DNA of 64,000 nt from Charina bottae (taxonomy: Eukaryota > Chordata > Lepidosauria > Squamata > Charinaidae). Below, one piece after another: positions 18,941 through 30,485 of the stretch. The notes under the pieces were generated by a model. It did no database searches, was not told where the DNA came from, and saw only the letters and a list, made by a program, of their open reading frames with translations. The first letter of the stretch is position 1; every line of letters begins with the position of its first letter. A program made the position numbers and the translations under genes. Where the stretch lies: the NCBI GenBank assembly GCA_023362775.1, contig JALMGJ010000020.1, positions 4,650,001-4,714,000 on the forward strand, given 5' to 3'.

Positions 18941-18970
18941 CCACAAAAAACAAAACAAAACAAAACAAAA
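18935..18970. repeat. C run and (AAAAC)n array
   Basis: CCCCCCCCC followed by AAAAAAC and repeated AAAAC units. Confidence 0.85.
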
Positions 18971-19107
18971 TATCAACCACTGCCATTACTTGACAATTTA
19001 CTACCATTGGTACAATTTTGAGTACTTCTTAGGACCACAAAAAAGAGGCTTGGGGCCACATGCAGCATTCTGCCCACATCTGGCCTAGAGTACTGCAATA
19101 TCTAGCC

Positions 19108-19415
19108 CACGGCTTTCCAAAGTTTTTCCGCGGCGACACGCCAACGGCGGTTGGCATGTCGCCGCGGGAAAATCTGGAAGTGCCGCCATTGCGGCAGAGT
19201 GCAAAAACCCGGAAGCGCTGCTGCCACTTTCGGTTTTTGCGCGCCGCCGTGGCTGCGGCGCTTTCGGTTTTCGCGCGCTGACGTTGGTGTGTCGCCGCGG
19301 GAAAACCCGGAAGCGCTGATGGCACACCATCAGCGCTTCCGGGTTTTGACGCGACACATCTGGGCCCCGCAGGCGACACACTTTTGTGTTGCGACACACA
19401 GTTTGGAAATCTCTG
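19108..19415. mobile_element. GC-rich hAT-type MITE, second copy
   Basis: Flanked by identical ATCTAGCC at 19100-19107 and 19416-19423. Termini are CACGGCTTTCCAAAGTTT and, complemented, CAGAGATTTCCAAACTG, matching the ends of the 3420-3681 copy. The interior again consists of CpG-rich palindromes, such as CGGCGACACGCCAACGGCGG with its returning arm, and GGAAGCGCTGATGGCACACC with the matching arm ATCAGCGCTTCC. No transposase is encoded; the ORFs on both strands mirror the palindromes. Confidence 0.88.
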
Positions 19416-19442
19416 ATCTAGCCTTTTATTTACTTAGGGTTG

Positions 19443-19546
19443 CTCGATCTAGGCTGCAAAAATTCAGACAACCGTTAAATAGCAGCACGGGGTAGTGTTG
19501 TCTGTCTCTCTTTGCTGCCATCCAGATTTCTGCAGCCTAGATCTAG
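19443..19546. mobile_element. Small palindromic MITE-like repeat
   Basis: Left end CTCGATCTAGGCTGCAAAAA and right end, complemented, CTAGATCTAGGCTGCAGAAA are inverted termini around about 60 bp. The body phrases GCAAAAATTCAGACAACC and TTTGCTGCCATC recur in the reverse-oriented copy at 42451-42530. No target duplication can be stated firmly; TTG lies on both sides. Confidence 0.6.
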
Positions 19547-19895
19547 TTGAGCTAATTTACGGAGAGTGACCAGAAAGGTGCTGAACGGTCCCAAACAGCC
19601 ATTTTTATTTTTAAAAAACTAGTTGTAGTGCCCAGAGGCATTTGTTGGAGTGAAGATAATGCTGGGGGTGATGCTTTGCTTTGCAACACACTGACTTGCT
19701 GGTTAACTAAAAAATAAAAAGCCAGTGGAGGATAGAGTCTGGAAGGCATTAAAGAACAGCCCAGTTAAATGCAAGCAAGTTCTAAAGTAGGATAAAGGAT
19801 CTTTGGAACAGTCTTCCCCCCAAAATAATTTGTTTCACCGTGGATGTTTTATTGTACTTTTATTCCACAATTTTTAGATTGCAGCAGAACAGATA
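19547..19895. other. No gene or recognised repeat
   Basis: No supportable feature. The ATCA microsatellite follows at 19900. Confidence 0.45.
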
Positions 19896-19898
19896 TCA

Positions 19899-19925
19899 GA
19901 TCAATCAATCAATCAATCAATCAAG
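19899..19925. repeat. (ATCA)n microsatellite
   Basis: Six ATCA-type units. An A-rich AAGAAT/AATAAG array follows at 19978-20030. Confidence 0.85.
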
Positions 19926-20035
19926 TGGTATATCCAAAAAGACATTGCACCAATTTCAATAACATTTGGCAGAAAGAGAATAAGAAAAAATAAGAATAAG
20001 AATAAGAAATAAGAATAAGAAAATGAATAAGGCAA

Positions 20036-20337
20036 CGGGCTAGAAACCAGGAGACTGAGAGTTCTAGTCCCGCCTTCGGCATGAAAGCCGGCTGGGTGAC
20101 CTTGGCCCAGTCACTCTCTCTCTCAGCCCTAGGAAGGAGCCAATGGGAAACCAGGAGACTGAGAGTTCTAGTCCCGCCTTCGGCATGAAAGCCGGCTGGG
20201 TGACCTTGGGCCAGTCACTCTCTCTCAGCCCAACTCACCTCACAGGGTGGTTGTTGTGGGGAAAATAGGAGGAAGGAGTATTAGGTATGTTCGCCGCCTT
20301 GAGTTATTTATAAAAATAATAAAGGCAGGATAGAAAA

Positions 20338-20368
<31 letters not shown>

Positions 20369-20370
20369 GC
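20036..20370 (+). mobile_element. tRNA-derived SINE, tail type B, with internal duplication
   Basis: The segment AACCAGGAGACTGAGAGTTC through CAGTCACTCTCTCTCAGCCC occurs twice in tandem (about 20044-20128 and 20150-20230), joined by GGAAGGAGCCAATGG. The tail is type B: CACCTCACAGGGTGGTTGTT, GTATTAGGTATGTTCGCCGC, GAGTTATTTATAAAAATAAT and an AATA array. The A-box end is missing. The same duplication is seen at 62290-62645. Confidence 0.85.
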
Positions 20371-20379
20371 GAAAGAAAT

Positions 20380-22543
20380 TAAAAACATGAGATAGGAAAA
20401 GGAAAAGAAATAGAGCTACATCTAGTTTACAAGAACAATATTCATTTTGCTTCTCTGAACCTTCATATCCTTGCATGCTACCCTGGGCTTTACTTCTCTA
20501 GTTTCCTTTATTTATTTCCTTTTCTTCCATATCCATTTTTCCCAAGATCAAACATTGATTCTAGCAAATAATAATCTCTCCCACATTCAAAATTTCTTAT
20601 TACCTTCACTAATTCTCTGTCTTTCATCATAAACAATCAAGTCAATCATGCATTTAGATTTATATTTAGTCCTTTTCAATGTGATAGACTTAAGCTTAAA
20701 CTAACTATCTGAAAAAAGATACCTTTTTCTAAGCAGATGTTCACAAAATAATTACTGTTCTCATTCATGCTTACATCACAGAATGGCCTAATCACAGTGT
20801 CTCTACTGTCTTGTGTCACCATGCAATTATTACCAACCTATGAATTCCTACTTTCATATGTATCCACAACAACTTAGATGACACAATTATGTACTTTTGA
20901 TTAGATAACACAATTACATACTTGGTCAAGGCATTTATCGCTTTTCAGTAATATAGAAGACTATATGTAGTCTTACATATAGTGATGTAGACTATGTTGC
21001 CAATCTTAGCCATACCTTGGCCACATGCAGCATTCCCTGCTAACCACAAAAGCCGGTTTTACCCCAAGCTTGCTGACACTATTCTGTGCAATCTAGCAAT
21101 TCTGATGTAGAGGCTACCATGATACTTGCATTTTACCAGTTTAGAGGAACTGTAATATACTGATACAGTCTCAGGATATAGCAGACTTGATCTTTTCATG
21201 AAGTATATTTGTACATTCCATTCTACTATTCTATAAAACAGAAAAGCTGCATTAATTTGTTTTCTTCCCATGAATGATGGTGAGAGTTTTGTTTAAGCAA
21301 ATCTTGCTTGGACTGGATTAGATAATTTGTGATTCAGTTCAGAGCAAACGGGGCCATTTCCAGAACTCCAGATCACCTCCTTCAATTTAATCCTGTAGTT
21401 TTGCGGACTCTTGCAACCCAGTTGTCCAAAAAGTTCCTCTATCCTGATGATTGTCCTATTCTCTTAGAGTAATACTTGCCTCTGCCATTTAGTGGCATTT
21501 TTTTTCCTATATAGCAACATTATTACATACTTGTTTATTTATATTTTGACAAATATTTGAGAACTTTTCATTAGCAAATACCTTATCTCTGAAGGAGTGT
21601 TATTTTCTGTATTTAGAAGTCACTGTATTTGTCATTAACTACAGTTTAATGTATAAAGTCAGCCTTTTGGGAGTTTCCCTCAATTTTATTTTTCATTGTG
21701 GGATAGTATCTTAGGAGCAAAATCAAGGAATAAAGCAAAAATCACCTGAGTCTGTAAAAAAGCTTAATTCATGCAAACCCACATATTACACACTTGCCTT
21801 TTAATGTGAAGAATGTCTGTCCCCAAAGGGCATATTGGAAATTGACCTCAGTTCACAACTATCTATGCCACAATTGCTTTCTTAGCCTTTAAAGTACCTC
21901 TGATGGATTATTTTAGCTAAACGCAAAAAATAATAAGATGACTATGGATGGATTTATGCAAATATATTTTCATTCAGAGCTTAGTTTTTAGAACTATGAT
22001 CTTATTAAAGATTCACCATGTTTAATTGCTGGCAAAGGGAATACTTCTCATTGTGGGAAACTGCTTGAGTAAATGTATTCAACATATTCTGATTTTCTCA
22101 GATTATTTGGTTTAGTCTACCACTGCCTTCTTGGATCATGATGTCATTCCACATCTTTTCAGTAGTCACATACTTTAATATTTCATCCCAATTAATTTAA
22201 AAGTCAGAGTACTCAACTCATTTGTGTAGATGGAAGAACGTTTTCCTTGGCCAAATAATTATCTAGCTAGTTTTCAATTACCAGTTTCAAAAACCAAAAC
22301 CTCAGACAGCACATGAAATCTCACATTGAGGATATGGTGCATCAAACTGGGATGCTAAAATTATGCAAGTTATGCCTTAATCGCCCCAGTTGTGGGTGGA
22401 TTACCAGAGGAAGGAAGCACCATGAAAAAGAAGGAATGCTGTTCATACCAAGGAGATCTTGCATAAATGCAGTTATGAAATATGAATATTTTTAAACATC
22501 TATGGGCCAAGACCCATAACCCAAATAGTCCATGTACACACAC
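20380..22543. other. No gene or recognised repeat
   Basis: About 2.1 kb of AT-rich sequence without a supportable gene, SINE or terminal repeat. ORFs are under 80 codons and without family signatures. Confidence 0.45.
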
Positions 22544-22551
22544 ATCTAACA

Positions 22552-22995
22552 TAGGCTGACCATATGTCCCATTTTGAACGGGACAGTCCCGTTTTTTTAG
22601 CATTTTTCAACCGTCCCGTTGTTTTGATAAAAATCTCAATTTTGTCCTGTTTTTTAAACCCAGTGGGAATGGCGTGGAAGGAGGATCCAAGCCGCAGCTG
22701 CCGATTGGAGGCAGCCTGGAAGAGGAAGCCCTCCTGCCTATCAGCGCATGGCAAAGGAGGGACCATGGGGGCGGGGTTTGCAGGCGGGAGCCAATTGCGT
22801 GGACCGGGGGTAGGGTTTGCAGGTGGGAGCCAATCGTGCGGACCAGGGGGCAGGGTTTGCAGGTGGGAGCCAATTGCGTGAACTGGGGGGCAGGGAACCC
22901 TGTCTCTTTCATAAATACGGAATATTACATAAGACACTGTCCCGTTTTGCCATCCCAATGTCCCATTTTTGTCTCAAGGAAATATGGTCAGCCTA
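22552..22995. mobile_element. hAT-type MITE with TAGGCTGACCATAT ends
   Basis: Flanked by ATCTAACA at 22544-22551 and 22996-23003. Ends are TAGGCTGACCATAT and, complemented, TAGGCTGACCATAT, identical over 14 bases. Sub-terminal ACGGGACAGTCCCGTTTTT is itself palindromic. The core carries GC-rich near-repeats: GTTTGCAGGCGGGAGCCAAT recurs with small changes three times (22778-22875). There is no transposase; the overlapping 100- to 150-codon ORFs on both strands reflect its GC content. Confidence 0.85.
22775..22878. repeat. About 36-bp imperfect tandem repeat in the MITE core
   Basis: Three units built on GGGTTTGCAGGYGGGAGCCA, then ATYGYGYGRACYRGGGG, in direct succession. Confidence 0.8.
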
Positions 22996-23003
22996 ATCTA
23001 ACA

Positions 23004-25545
23004 TCACTAAGAGTCCATTGCTTCTCAGTAAGTATGGAGAGAATAGTGCTAGATTAAAATATGTTATTGCTCGCTAAAGGATTTTGGGCAACCGAAGGGG
23101 AGAACAACTTTCTTTGGATCCTCCATGTTTAGAACTAAAAGGGTAATTAGATGTAATCGTGGCTCATAGGAAACATGTCTATTAGGAATTCATGGAATTT
23201 ATACAGTATTATATGTAGTTTCTTTAATCTTAATTCAGCCAAATTTGCCACAACAAAACTTCCATGCTTTGTATTATCAAAAGCTAATATTAAAAATCTT
23301 CAGCAATTATTGCATAAATGATAACCCTAACCAGTAAATAAAATGTACTGCCAAGTGTGCTTGTTTTCAGTTACCTGGCTTTAGGTTTCTCTAACGTATT
23401 ACAAGACAGTTGGTAACCACAGCATAGTTCTGCTTGCTTACAGTTCTCAAGGACCTGATATCCGGTAACAAATGGTTCTGGCAACTCAGTTTTGTCCATT
23501 GGATTGACAGGGCAATTGTCGCAGATGCTGGTTTAAAATACACAACACCTGACTATGCTACCACTATTGTTTACTGCCCATACTGTCCCCTACTATCCCA
23601 ACACCAGAGAAAGAAGGAAAACCAAAGAACCTGGAAGGCACAAAGCATCTTAGTATTCTGGAAACCCCCATTGGCTTGAGTTCGCTCTCCTCACAATATT
23701 ATTATTCTATATTGTCCAGGCAATGGAAAACTATAAAAAGTAGTAAATGTTACAATCCCTTTTCTCATTTAAAATCCTGTGAACTCACAGCATTCTGATG
23801 CTTCCTGATGCATTGCAATAGCCAAGTCCATGGAAGCCCTTATATATTTTTAACCCACTAAGCAATATTCTGTTTCCTCTGTGAAAAACCTTGATAGACT
23901 GATAATGTTGTCTGAAACATAGCTATCACATTGAAGTAATATAGATCTATAAATAATCAACAATGATGGTCATGCATTATAATGTTGATTTAAATCTTGT
24001 TCCATAGTTCCCTTTTTTTTTTAGCAAACTTCACACATCTTTATGACAGGATATGAAAATGTTCACAAAGGGATGAATTCTCAGTATTTAGGCAAGTGGG
24101 CTAACTCTCCATTTTATTAGAATGTACATCCACATTCCATCCCATAAAAATAGGACAGTGCAAAAGAACAAAATGAACATTTGGATATGAAACCAAATGT
24201 GGACCTTTCCCCTCTGCATTGCAATAGCTATTTGACTGCAAAGGTGCATGAGCCTGGATGCCTCAGCAAAGTCTTCCAAGAGAATGAGGCAGTAGAAATT
24301 AGAGCTATTCTGTGAACATTTCCATACCTTCCCCCCACTCCCACCACCACAATAATTTTTACAGGAAAAAATTATTCATTTTATTGGAGCTTATATGTTG
24401 CTCAAATCGAACAGGACTCTATATGTTGGGTATAAGACTAGTTAAGGACCCTGAATGCCACCTGCAGTGACATATCAACCAACTATGATTTTATACTGGC
24501 ATTTTACAAAAATGGATTAGAAGTAATGTGACAGGATTCTATTCACTATTACCTATAAATATTTGTGTGGCAAAAACTCAATAGTACAATGTCATATTTT
24601 TAAAATATGGGAACTTTCAAGAGATAAATATCTTCGGTCTGGAACAGAAATAAAAGTGTTCTTGACTTATTCAGAGTTGATTAAATAGAAACCTGATGGA
24701 TGACTTGAACAGTCTCCCACCTTTTGCCCAACTGCATTGTTGTAGGCCATTTTTATGACTTTTTACATCTTCTTGTAAGGTCTCTAAATGACAGTTAATG
24801 AAGTTCCTCCATTCATGCACTAATGTGGAAAAATACAGTTAATTTTTACAGTAAAATACATTTCTGAGGATATTTAATTTCTTATTGATATTGTGGGATT
24901 AGCAAGGCATTCATTACACTTTAAATAAACTCTTAAATCACATGTACCGAATGACACTATATAATGAATAGAGAGACATTTGCATAGACATGGATACAAC
25001 CTGAGTTAATGAGCACATGAGCCCCACCCACAACATCCTCCAGTGCCCCAGTGGACATTGATCTAGTTAGATCTTGGCATTCTTAACATGAATTTTTTAA
25101 AAAAGCCCCTGTAATTACCTTCTTGGACTTAGTTTGGTTCCCTGCAGTGAGAAACTTGATATGGTCATTTCCCATTGTGGCAGCTCTATATGTTAATGTA
25201 ACCAAATGCAGTAATGGTATATCTTTCAGTTCTTTGAGCTGACATATAAAGATCTTGATTGCAAACCTAAAATCAGGGATGTTGGGGAGGGGGCAGGATG
25301 AATTCCTACAAAGGAAACTTTATCTGGATGTATATAGCAAGAAGTCTTCCTTTGTCCTGGTTGTCTTTTTATTCAAGCTAATATGTGAAAGTCAGTCTCC
25401 CACTTGGTAAGCTAGTCATCATTGCCACCCTCAGGTGTTAGGTCATTGTGTTACCCTAAAAGTGGAAGATATTGGACCTATTCTGTACCATTATTCCATC
25501 CTGATCGTGTTGTTTCCAGAAAATAACCAACCACAATCTCATTGT
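23004..25545. other. No gene or recognised repeat
   Basis: About 2.5 kb of AT-rich sequence with no convincing coding or repeat signature. Old repeats below visual recognition are likely. Confidence 0.45.
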
Positions 25546-25546
25546 G

Positions 25547-26690
25547 ATGGTCCCAGGGCCAGCCACTGGGCGAGATCATCCGTCACCACGGGATGAGGTA
25601 TCACCAATATGCTGATGATACCCAGTTATACATCTCCATCCCGGGTGAAGTAGGTGATGCGGTCGATGCCTTATCTCAGTGTCTGGAGGCTGTGGGGGTC
25701 TGGATGGGGAACAACAGGCTTCAACTGAACCCTGGTAAGACGGAGTGGCTGTGGATTGATGGCCCCGCTAGATCCGGGAAGTTGTCATCTTTGGTTCTGG
25801 GTGGGGTGGCACTACCTCGCTCGGATCCAGTGCGGAATCTGGGGGTCCTCCTGGACTCGCGACTCCTGCTCGAAGAGCAGGTGGCAGTCACGGCCAGGAG
25901 GGCCTTTGCACAGCTTCGTGTTGTGCGCCAGTTACGCCCTTTCCTGGATCAGGAGGCCCTCCGAACAGTCACTCACGCCCTTGTCATATCCCGTATAGAT
26001 TACTGTAATGCGCTCTACATGGGGCTACCCCTGAAGAGTATCCGGAAGCTTCAGCTGGTGCAAAATGCCGCGGCGCGAGCAGTTATGGGTGCCATGAGAT
26101 CGGCACATGTTACACCTCTGCTACGCGAGCTGCATTGGCTACCAGTTTGCTTCCGGGTCCAATTCAAGGTGTTGGTGATTACCTTTAAAGCCCTACATGG
26201 CATAGGACCAGGGTACCTGAGGGACCGTCTCGTCCCAATAACGTCGACCCGCCCCACCCGTGCATGCAGAGAGGGCATGCTTCGGACCCCCTCAACAAGA
26301 GAATTCCATCTAGCGGGGTCCAGGAGGCGTGCCTTCTCTGCGATAGCGCCCGCCTTGTGGAATATCTTGCCCCCAGAGGTGAGACTGGCCCCTTCACTCC
26401 TGGCCTTTCGGAAGACCCTTAAGACCTGGCTCTGCCGCCGGTCCTGGGACGACAGAGGCGGCAGTGCCTCCTGGGGTTGGCTGGCCCCGTAGTGGTATGG
26501 TCCATCCTGCGGTCCCCCCTTGGATTTTATGTAATTTATTATTATTATTATTCAATGTATTTTAGATACTGTTTTTGTATTTTTAGACTTTCAATTGTTG
26601 TAACCCGCCCAGAGTCCCTTGCAAGGGAGATGGGCGGGGAATAAATTGAAATAATAAATAAAAATAAATAAAATAAATCTAACTTAAGAA
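25547..26690 (+). mobile_element. L2/CR1-clade LINE, 5' truncated, open RT C-terminus
   Basis: It holds the last part of ORF2, its stop, and a 3' UTR with GTAACCCGCCCAGAGTCCC, GAGATGGGCGGGGAATAAAT and an AAATAAA-type tail. It is GC-rich against AT-rich flanks, so it is probably young. This is the reference copy for the other L2/CR1 fragments at 297, 6412, 15450, 43560, 44218, 57080 and 62905. Confidence 0.92.
25593..26492 (+). CDS. L2/CR1-type ORF2 C-terminal reverse transcriptase, 299 codons
   Basis: The frame opens at the catalytic box: HQYADDTQLYISI (residues about 4-16) carries the YADD of non-LTR reverse transcriptases. It continues with GVWMGNNRLQLNPGKTEW (thumb side), NLGVLLDSRLLLEEQV, RIDYCNALYMGLP, LQLVQNAAARAV, FKVLVITFKALHG, and the final ALWNILPPEVRLAPSLLAF and LKTWLCRR. 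That order is typical of the L2/CR1 clade. The coding frame is open a further 15 codons upstream (PLGEIIRHHG) to a TGA near 25544, so the ATG is not a true start. The fingers, palm N-terminus and endonuclease are missing. No internal stops. Confidence 0.92.
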   Translation: MRYHQYADDTQLYISIPGEVGDAVDALSQCLEAVGVWMGNNRLQLNPGKTEWLWIDGPARSGKLSSLVLGGVALPRSDPVRNLGVLLDSRLLLEEQVAVTARRAFAQLRVVRQLRPFLDQEALRTVTHALVISRIDYCNALYMGLPLKSIRKLQLVQNAAARAVMGAMRSAHVTPLLRELHWLPVCFRVQFKVLVITFKALHGIGPGYLRDRLVPITSTRPTRACREGMLRTPSTREFHLAGSRRRAFSAIAPALWNILPPEVRLAPSLLAFRKTLKTWLCRRSWDDRGGSASWGWLAP

Positions 26691-26694
26691 ATTC

Positions 26695-27145
26695 TCCAGA
26701 CAAGTCATCAGACTGCTAAAAGAATTCATTTATTAGAATACAGCTACAAAGGACAGCTGCAAAGCTCTGAATACCAGTTTTGGCACGAAGCATTCAAACT
26801 TAAAAACATCCCTCTGACTCATCCCTTGTTAGTTTCAAAACAACTGTTTTCCCACTCCAGATCTTCCCCCTCACAACTTGTTAATGAAAGTCCAGGTGTC
26901 TTATCAGTGTTCACAGTTAGTCTCAGTCAGCGAGGAATGTGAGGGAGGCGATTCTCTTCTGTGCAAAGTAGCAGCTACAAAGCAGGCTGACACGAGTCGG
27001 CTTCTATACGGTGTGACACGTGTTGGCTCAAAGACATGGCAGGCAAGTAAAGCGAGCCTGACACTCATGGCCTTTGCTGATAGTGGTATATGGATCATGA
27101 GTAGACTGGGGAAAGCTGCAGCATTATTTCTTTGGCATTTATCTT
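26695..27145. other. No gene; possible old repeat
   Basis: The stretch has a mixed, moderately GC composition (TACAAAGCAGGCTGACACGA, GGTGTGACACGTGTTGGCTC) unlike the flanks. It may be part of an LTR or another old repeat, but I cannot identify it. Confidence 0.35.
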
Positions 27146-27150
27146 TTATA

Positions 27151-27252
27151 CAGACATAGACATAGACATAGACATAGACATAGACATAGACATAGACATA
27201 GACATAGACATAGACATAGACATAGACATAGACATAGACACACACACACATG
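27151..27252. repeat. (ACATAG)n hexanucleotide array
   Basis: About 15 uninterrupted ACATAG units followed by ACACAC. It produces Asp-Ile, Cys-Leu and Tyr-Val dipeptide ORFs in different frames; these are artefacts. Confidence 0.95.
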
Positions 27253-27259
27253 TCTGCAT

Positions 27260-27590
27260 AGGTAAAAGTTCCCCCCACACATTTGTGCAGTTGTGTCCGA
27301 CTCTAGGGGGCAGTGCTCATCTCCGTTTCTTAGCCGAAGAGCCATCACTGTCTGAAGACGCTTCTGTGGTCATGTGGCTGGCATGACGCGCATGGAACGC
27401 TGTTACCATCCCACCGAAGTGGTACCTATTTATCTACTTGCATTTTGCATGCTTTCGAATTGCTAGGTTGGCAAGAGGTGGGGCGAGTGCGGGAGCTCAC
27501 TCCATCATGCGGCACTCGGGTCTCAAACCGCCAAAGTTGCGACCTTCCGATCGACAAGCCTGGCGTCTTAACCACTGAGCCATCACGCCC
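27260..27590 (-). mobile_element. Sauria-type tRNA SINE, full length
   Basis: The plus strand begins AGGTAAAAGTTCCCCCCACA and ends CCACTGAGCCATCACGCCC, the complement of the complete SINE: tRNA head with GGTGGCTCAG-type A box and GGTTCGAATCC-type B box (here CGGGTCTCAAACCG on the plus strand), body and BovB-like tail. Confidence 0.9.
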
Positions 27591-27599
27591 CTGCATCGT

Positions 27600-30480
27600 G
27601 CCTCTGCATAGACATACATGTTATTTCAAATTACTTTGCACCTGTCATTACAAGAGACTTACTTTATAGGGAGATTTATTTAATAAGGTAAATATCTAGT
27701 TTTAACAATTTCTAGACCCCCTGTTTTCTGTATAGTTAATTACATTTGAGTACATTATTTCTATACAATGATCTGTCCATATATCGTGTTTATCTACAGA
27801 TGGCTTTTAAGATAAAATACACCACCTAAAAATCCACCATTCATGGTCTGGGGAAATTATTGGCATAATGCTGTTTGGAGCATAATTCTATTTATCTCTG
27901 AGCTTAATTTTTTTAAGTAAAACAATTCATACAGCAGATGCCTAAGTTTGTATTCAGTTGCATCCCTCTGAAAAAGCTGAAGCTTCGGTGATTCAGCAGA
28001 GACTTTTCTGCCTGTGAAGAGGTCAGAGAAAGAGATCATTGCTGCTACTGCTCCCTGCCACTTCTTATGACGGGGGTACAGCCTGGGGGCCTCCAGCAGC
28101 CTCCACAGAGCGGGTGAGGTTCGGACCTTGGTTGTAATTTTTAAAAATTTTGCAGGGTTTTAAAGGGCGGAGGTGTAAAGCTCCATAAAGCTCTCAATCC
28201 CCACATCAATAGGTCTTGGACCCACCCACTTTTGGAATACCAATGCAATTCTTTAAGCCAACAGAAGTTCCCTATCATGGGAACCTCCACTCAGTCAAAA
28301 TATTTTATGTCAACAGAAGTAATACAATTAGATTCAACCCATAGTATTTCTGGAGAAACTAGTTAATATCATTTTGGCTGAAATTGCCTGTCTCACTGGA
28401 GGCATACCATGAATTCACCCATATTTTCCTGAACTGTTGGCACTGTTATTCTAATGGAAACCTACATCAGTTTCATGTGGCTTGAGGCTCACAGCTGTAT
28501 TTGGGATTAAATTATCCCAGCACTATTTAAATGAAGGATCTGAGCTCTAAATAACATAATTTCTGTTTTAACAAAGCTTATTCCAAGTATCTTTAAATGC
28601 AAACATTTCCATAGTAAAGAGAAAACAAAACAAATTTTTTGAAGCTGGATGCTGAATGGTTTAATTCTGTATGATTACTAAAAATAATTTATATGATGTG
28701 GACTTGGATTTACCTCCACATGTATATATATAGTATTATTTTCTTTAAAAATTGCTTCATGTTTAAAAACTCATTATGTTTTAAAACTGGGTACCATTTA
28801 ATCAGGCTTGTAATTGAATGAATTGGATCTTGCAATCATTTAAGCCATACTTTATGTAACAAGGAAGAGTGAAGAGGAGTGTTTCCTCTTCTACCCACCC
28901 ATCTCCATTGTTATTCTCATTGCTTTCTACACATGAAAGATTATTGTCAATAATACCTTGAGGAGGAAGGCAAATCTAGCACAGTCATACCCTTAATGCA
29001 TACACTTTATGATAAATTTAATATAGGTATTCTAATAATGAAATAATGACAGCAATGGCTGAGGGGAGGTGGGGAAGGGAAGGTGCTGGGAAGAAAGGTG
29101 TGTGGGCTGGCACACAGGGCATGTAGAGGAGGAGACAGAGGAACAAGACACATCAGAACGACAAAAAACATTCAGAGTTCTAGTTCAGATGAACTAGGAC
29201 CTTCCTGGAAAGATGCAGCCAAACTTCTGAGCCACAATATCTTTGTTTCAGGCTTGAACCAAATCATGTTTTCCATGTTGTGTACTCCTACTGAGAGTGT
29301 GGACTGTGAACTCTATTTCCGATTCATTCCAAGTCACTGCATAATCCTAAACCTTAACACAGGCCATGTGCAGTGTTAATGGAAACACACATGATGGCAA
29401 CAAATTGCTGTTATGCTAATGATATATGCATATGATCTGCTTTGTATGACAGGTGCATTTAAAAATGAAGGGGACGCTCACATACTTTCCTCATGGTCTG
29501 CATCACATATAAATCAAGCTCTGACATTGCTTTTTGTGCCCAAGGAAGAGAGCACACTTTCAATAGGGTTTCTGGAATCATTCAGGAGAAAATTACTGTG
29601 GAAAGTGACGTTTATATGAGGTCCCAAAGGATTACAACAAGAAAATTCTTCTTTGAAAATAAAATATATGTATCAGTTTATTAATGCTTTAGGCAGCAAA
29701 ACTACAATTGTTAGAATAGATTTCAAGACCTTTGTTTATGCACATATTTAAAAAGGTGGTGTTTATACTGATGATGGAAAATGCCCATCTCACTTGCATT
29801 AGCAACCAGCTGAGTATAAAGAGCATAAAATACAAAACCAAAGTGGTCTGTTTTCCATGTCCTCCCACTTGTACAGTCTCTGGCTTTACAGCTGCTAATA
29901 TTTTATAAGCATCAATCTTTCTTTAGGTAAATTCCATCATGGTGCTAAATAAGAGCAATGCATTTCTCTTCTATGGTATCCTTTTATTTGGAAGTCAGAT
30001 ATAAAGCTGAGCTGCAGTAAGCACTGGGCTAGATCATCTTTATTTCACAGGCCAGTGAATTCGTGCCCTTCTTTGCCCATTCTGTGTCTCCTCTTAAATG
30101 AAATAAAGTATACCATGCGGTATTGGCCATAATAGCAAGTATTCTTTTATCTAGATATTTTCTTTGCTGTGTGGTTTTCATAGCAAACTTCACTAGATAA
30201 TTTTCTATTTTCCAAATAACTGGCATACATGTCATTTCATGTGTAAAGAGTTGTTGTTAGGCATTCTCTAGGGAGAATTTGTGTCCATTTTTTTAAATTT
30301 AAAAAGTGTATTTCTGAATTCTATAGCCTGCAGATGTAAAAGCAGCAGCCATTTTGAATTCCCTATAATGGGAGAGAAAGTTGTAAGGTACCTTCCTGTC
30401 TTATTATGGACTTTAAAGCAGCAATTTTTTTAATGTTGTCCATTAATCCGGTTGGCTTTGTAGCCTGTAAATATGAGTTT
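27600..30480. other. No gene or recognised repeat
   Basis: About 2.9 kb. The segment 28040-28170 (CACTTCTTATGACGGGGGTA, CAGCCTCCACAGAGCGGGTG) is GC-richer but unidentified. Plus-strand ORFs at 29083-29684 are short and unsupported. Confidence 0.4.
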
Positions 30481-30485
30481 GAATA

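Noticed and set aside
19029..19495. ORFs of 104-122 codons on both strands
   Set aside because: Same explanation as above: they mirror the second GC-rich hAT MITE.
22500..23057. ORFs up to 152 codons on both strands
   Set aside because: They overlap the 444-bp MITE with its GC-rich minisatellite; the Pro- and Gly-rich peptides follow from the tandem repeat.
27132..27386. Asp-Ile, Cys-Leu and Tyr-Val dipeptide-repeat ORFs
   Set aside because: They are pure translations of the ACATAG array and part of a SINE.
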